Part shown: positions 61,035 through 64,000 of the stretch, one piece after another
Layout: the number at the start of each line of letters is the position of its first letter
Position numbering within the stretch: position 1 is the first letter of the stretch
NCBI GenBank assembly: GCA_022767745.1
Contig: JALENN010000010.1
Coordinates: 124,001-188,000, forward strand
Direction of reading: 5' to 3'
Length of the DNA stretch: 64,000 nucleotides
From: Alistipes sp.
Lineage (GTDB): Bacteria; Bacteroidota; Bacteroidia; Bacteroidales; Rikenellaceae
Program-made: the position numbers and the translations under genes
The notes under the pieces: generated by a model
Told to the model about the DNA's origin: nothing
What the model saw: only the letters and a program-made list of their open reading frames with translations
Database searches by the model: none

Positions 61035-63452
61035 ATGTTTCTATCGGATTTGAAGAGCGACGAAACGGCCGTAGTCATCAGAGTGCTGGGACACGGCGGA
61101 TTCCGCCGCAGAATACTCGAGATGGGATTCGTCCGCGGGCAGAAGGTCAAGGCCATACTCAACGCCCCGCTGCGCGACCCCATCAAATACAGCATCATGG
61201 GCTACGAGGTGTCGCTGCGCCGCAGCGAGGCCGCAATGGTCGAAGTGATCACCCAACAGGAGGCACAGAAACTCTCGGCCGAATGGAACAGCCACTCGAC
61301 ATCGGCCAACGACCTCGACTACGACAAGGTCATAGACGCCAAGATCCGCGAGATAAACATCGCGCTGGTGGGCAACCCCAACAGCGGCAAGACATCGCTC
61401 TTCAACGCCCTGTCGGGCCGCCGCGAGCATGTGGGCAACTACAGCGGCGTGACGGTCGACGCCAAGAGCGGCTCGTTCAAGTACAAGGACTACCGCATCA
61501 ACATCACCGACCTGCCGGGTACCTATGCCCTCTCGGCATACACGCCCGAGGAGCTCTACGTACGCCGCCATCTGGTGGAGAAACTGCCCGACGTGGTCGT
61601 GAACGTGGTGGCGGCATCGAACATCGAGCGCAACCTCTACCTCACCACCGAGCTGATGGATGTCAACCCGCGCATAGTTGTGGCGCTTAACATGTACGAC
61701 GAGCTGGAACAGGAGGGTGCCCGCCTCGACTACGACTGCCTGGGCCGCATGATCGGTGTGCCGATGGTGCCCGTCGTGGCGCGCGAGCACAAGGGCCTCG
61801 ACCACCTGCTCGACGAGGTGATCCTCACCTTCGAGAACCAGAACCCCAAGGTGCGTCACGTCCACATCAACTACTCGCCGTCGGTGGAGGCCGAAATAGC
61901 GACGCTGTCGAAGATGATGAAGTCACACATCGAGGAGCTGCCCAAATGCTTCCCGCCGCGCTACCTCGCCATAAAGATGCTCGAGGGCGACAGCGAGGTG
62001 CTCGACACGCTCTCGCACGCCGAGCACTTCAACATGTGGAAAACGCAGGCCGAACGCGGCGCCGAGCGAATAGTTTCGGCCCTCAACGAGGATGTCGAGA
62101 GCGCCATCACAAACGAGAAGTACGGCTTCATCGAAGGCGCGCTGGCCGAGACCTTCACCCCGAGCAGCAAGGAGCCCAACCGCCGCACGTCGCTGATCGA
62201 CCGCATCGTCACGAACCGCTACGCAGGCTTTCCGCTCTTCCTTGCGATAATATTCCTTATGTTTTGGTGCACATTTACTTTGGGTGCCTATCCTCAAGAG
62301 TGGCTTGAGGCCGCCTTTGCCTGGTTCGGCGAGACCGTCGGCGGCATAATCGGCCCGGGAGCACTGCACGACCTCGTTGTCGACGGTATCATCGGCGGCG
62401 TGGGCGCCGTGGCGGTATTCCTGCCCAACATACTCATCCTCTACCTCTTCATCTCGCTGATGGAGGATTCGGGATACATGGCCCGCGCGGCATTCATCAT
62501 GGACAAGCTGATGCACCTGGTGGGACTGCACGGCAAGTCGTTCATTCCGCTGGTTATGGGCTTCGGCTGCAACGTCCCGGCCATAATGGCCTCGCGTACC
62601 ATAGAGAGCCACAGCAGCCGTCTGATTACCATACTCATAAACCCGTTCATGTCATGCAGCGCACGACTTCCGGTGTTCATTCTCCTGGCGGGAACGTTCT
62701 TCCCCGAACACGCAGGACTTATGTTGTTCGCAATCTACATATTGGGCTGCATTGTCGCAATCATCACGGCGCGCCTGCTGCGACGCTTCATGTTCGGGCC
62801 CGACGAGACACCCTTCGTCATGGAGCTGCCGCCCTACCGCGTCCCAACACTCAACGCCACGATGCGTCACATGTGGGAGCGCAGCGAGCAGTATCTCAAG
62901 AAGATGGGAGGCCTTATCCTCGTCGCTACGGTGATAATATGGTTCCTGAGCTACTATCCGCGCGTCGACAGCGCCGCAACACGGCAGACGCCCGACATGG
63001 CCGTATCGACAGCCATCATCGGACAGCCCGCAGCCGACGAAGCATCGGCACAGTCGGAGAACTCATATCTGGGCCGCATCGGCAAGTTCTGCGAGCCTGT
63101 CATGCAGCCGCTGGGACTCGACTGGAGGGCCAGCGTGGCGATGCTCTCGGGCGCCGCGGCCAAGGAGATCGTCGTATCGACACTCGGCGTACTCTACTCG
63201 GTTGACGACGCCGACGAGGACAATGCCTCGCTTTCGCAACGCCTCATCGCCTCGGGCAACTACAGCCGTGCGGCAGCCCTTGCGATGATGGTCTTCATCC
63301 TGCTCTACTTCCCGTGCCTGGCCACCGTGGCCGCCATAGCCCAGGAGGCCGGAGGGTGGAAATGGGCTGCATTCTCGATCATATACAACACCGTCGTGGC
63401 GTGGCTGATAGCATGGATCACCTATCACGCCGCCACAATGATGGGACTGTAA
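61035..63452 (+). CDS. feoB: FeoA-FeoB fusion, ferrous iron transporter
   Basis: 805 residues. Residues 1 to about 75 are a FeoA-like SH3 domain (LGHGGFRRRILEMGFVRGQK). From about 105 a GTPase domain has G1 VGNPNSGKTSLFNAL, G3 DLPGTYALSAY and G4-like LNMYDE. The membrane part follows, with gate motifs GFGCNVPAIMASRT and LINPFMSCSARLPVF. It pumps Fe2+ across the inner membrane. Fused FeoAB is common in Bacteroidota. The small Cys-rich partner is not next to it but at 1874-2056. The next gene is hemerythrin-like. Confidence 0.96.
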   Translation: MFLSDLKSDETAVVIRVLGHGGFRRRILEMGFVRGQKVKAILNAPLRDPIKYSIMGYEVSLRRSEAAMVEVITQQEAQKLSAEWNSHSTSANDLDYDKVIDAKIREINIALVGNPNSGKTSLFNALSGRREHVGNYSGVTVDAKSGSFKYKDYRINITDLPGTYALSAYTPEELYVRRHLVEKLPDVVVNVVAASNIERNLYLTTELMDVNPRIVVALNMYDELEQEGARLDYDCLGRMIGVPMVPVVAREHKGLDHLLDEVILTFENQNPKVRHVHINYSPSVEAEIATLSKMMKSHIEELPKCFPPRYLAIKMLEGDSEVLDTLSHAEHFNMWKTQAERGAERIVSALNEDVESAITNEKYGFIEGALAETFTPSSKEPNRRTSLIDRIVTNRYAGFPLFLAIIFLMFWCTFTLGAYPQEWLEAAFAWFGETVGGIIGPGALHDLVVDGIIGGVGAVAVFLPNILILYLFISLMEDSGYMARAAFIMDKLMHLVGLHGKSFIPLVMGFGCNVPAIMASRTIESHSSRLITILINPFMSCSARLPVFILLAGTFFPEHAGLMLFAIYILGCIVAIITARLLRRFMFGPDETPFVMELPPYRVPTLNATMRHMWERSEQYLKKMGGLILVATVIIWFLSYYPRVDSAATRQTPDMAVSTAIIGQPAADEASAQSENSYLGRIGKFCEPVMQPLGLDWRASVAMLSGAAAKEIVVSTLGVLYSVDDADEDNASLSQRLIASGNYSRAAALAMMVFILLYFPCLATVAAIAQEAGGWKWAAFSIIYNTVVAWLIAWITYHAATMMGL

Positions 63453-63468
63453 AAACAGCCGCCGAACC

Positions 63469-64000
63469 ATGAAAAGCTACAAGACCGATAATAACAACAA
63501 GGCGATACTCTCCGAGCAGATGAAGATCATCGAGCTCATCGACGCCGACTACCGCCTGCTGTCGATCATCATGCGACTCGACATAGCGCTGCCCTTCGGC
63601 GACATATCGGTCGAGGAGATGTGCCGCCGCTACGACATGTCGACAGAACTCTTCCTGGTGATATGCCGCCTATACTCCGACGAGGAGTATACGCCCGACA
63701 TCGGGCACCTCAACATCGGCGACATGCTGCACCTGGTCAGGTTCCTCAGGGCGTCGCACCGCTACTACACCGAGCATCTTATACCGCGCATAAGCCTCGG
63801 CATGCAGCGCGTCCTCGCCTCGTGCGAACGCCGCCAGAGCGACATACTGCTCAAGTTCTACGAGGACTACATATCGGAAATCGAAGCGCACCTCAACTAC
63901 GAGGAGACCTCCATATTTCCCTATGTCGAGAGCCTTGCGGCGGGCCGCGCCGACAGCGGCTCGACGATGGCACGCTTCATGGAGAACCACACCGACATCT
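63469..64000 (+). CDS. Hemerythrin-like (HHE) domain protein, 3' partial
   Basis: 177 codons to the right edge with no stop. After a helical N-terminal part, His and Glu ligands of a hemerythrin fold appear: FLRASHRYYTEHLIPRI, ISEIEAHLNYEETSIFPYVE (H-x3-E) and MENHTDI at the edge. Such proteins bind a di-iron site that senses oxygen or nitric oxide, or store iron for Fe-S repair. In Bacteroidota similar proteins may carry a C-terminal DNA-binding domain, which would lie beyond this window. It starts 16 nt after feoB, so co-transcription with iron uptake is likely. Confidence 0.75.
   Translation, partial: MKSYKTDNNNKAILSEQMKIIELIDADYRLLSIIMRLDIALPFGDISVEEMCRRYDMSTELFLVICRLYSDEEYTPDIGHLNIGDMLHLVRFLRASHRYYTEHLIPRISLGMQRVLASCERRQSDILLKFYEDYISEIEAHLNYEETSIFPYVESLAAGRADSGSTMARFMENHTDI

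Noticed and set aside
1..64000. CRISPR arrays, insertion sequences, prophage genes, toxin-antitoxin pairs and known defence systems
   Set aside because: Looked for spaced direct repeats, transposase or integrase motifs and defence-type domains; none seen.

Overview
The window comes from a bacterium of the phylum Bacteroidota with a fairly high G+C genome; an Alistipes-like member of the Rikenellaceae is my best guess, but this is inference. The phylum call rests on what can be read directly. Many genes are preceded by the Bacteroidota-type -7 box TAnnTTTG, several with a TTTG or TTG box 19-21 nt upstream. The tmRNA encodes a tag ending in SYALAA. There is a ricT-gldH-like pair, an H1-like mini-histone, an Omp85-type outer-membrane protein and a lone TonB-dependent receptor. 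No insertion sequence, CRISPR array, phage gene or replication origin was seen.

Layout. 1-5 kb: the end of a lipid A phosphoethanolamine transferase-like gene, a 58-residue histone-like gene, an orphan FeoB-associated Cys-rich membrane protein, a YidE-type transporter and lrgAB. 5-8 kb: tmRNA followed by a more AT-rich pair, a DUF4422 glycosyltransferase and UDP-galactopyranose mutase (glf); glf carries a frameshift at a run of seven G. 8-22 kb: housekeeping and envelope genes (C1-type aminopeptidase, acetyltransferase, tRNA-Gln, thioesterase, GH127 arabinofuranosidase, an outer-membrane barrel, MATE pump, ricT-gldH-trmB, HtrA/DegP protease, a TIM-barrel lipoprotein). 23-27 kb: a TonB-dependent receptor with a secreted metallophosphatase. 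27-34 kb: metK under a SAM-II riboswitch, a Kdo-kinase-like protein, a membrane/cytidylate-kinase-like fusion, an AraC regulator, a GH5 lipoprotein and a membrane-bound LytTR regulator. 34-37 kb: fabH-fabF-fabG.

37-44 kb is a nucleotide cluster: pyrF, a glutaredoxin-like gene, pyrE, pyrB with a PyrI-type zinc tail, then purT and small accessory genes. From 58.2 kb back to 44.3 kb, on the minus strand, lies an almost complete de novo purine operon: purE-purK-purL-(lipoprotein phosphatase-like)-purC-purF-purM-purN-purH-purD-folD. Only purB is missing from the steps between PRPP and IMP. FolD supplies 10-formyl-THF for PurN and PurH. PurT gives a second, formate-dependent route for the PurN step. 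The operon has a long leader. Just upstream of it, on the same strand, is a tightly folded non-coding RNA candidate with its own terminator (58682-58909).

59-64 kb: a beta-propeller glycosidase-like secreted protein, a FeoA-FeoB fusion for ferrous iron uptake, and the start of a hemerythrin-like protein running off the right edge.

Most interesting items: the structured RNA upstream of the purine operon, the frameshift in glf with its coupled downstream gene, PyrB carrying only the zinc domain of PyrI, the SAM-II aptamer far from the metK start codon, the lrgA/tmRNA divergent palindrome with an apparently leaderless lrgA, and the secreted phosphatase-like gene inside the purine operon.
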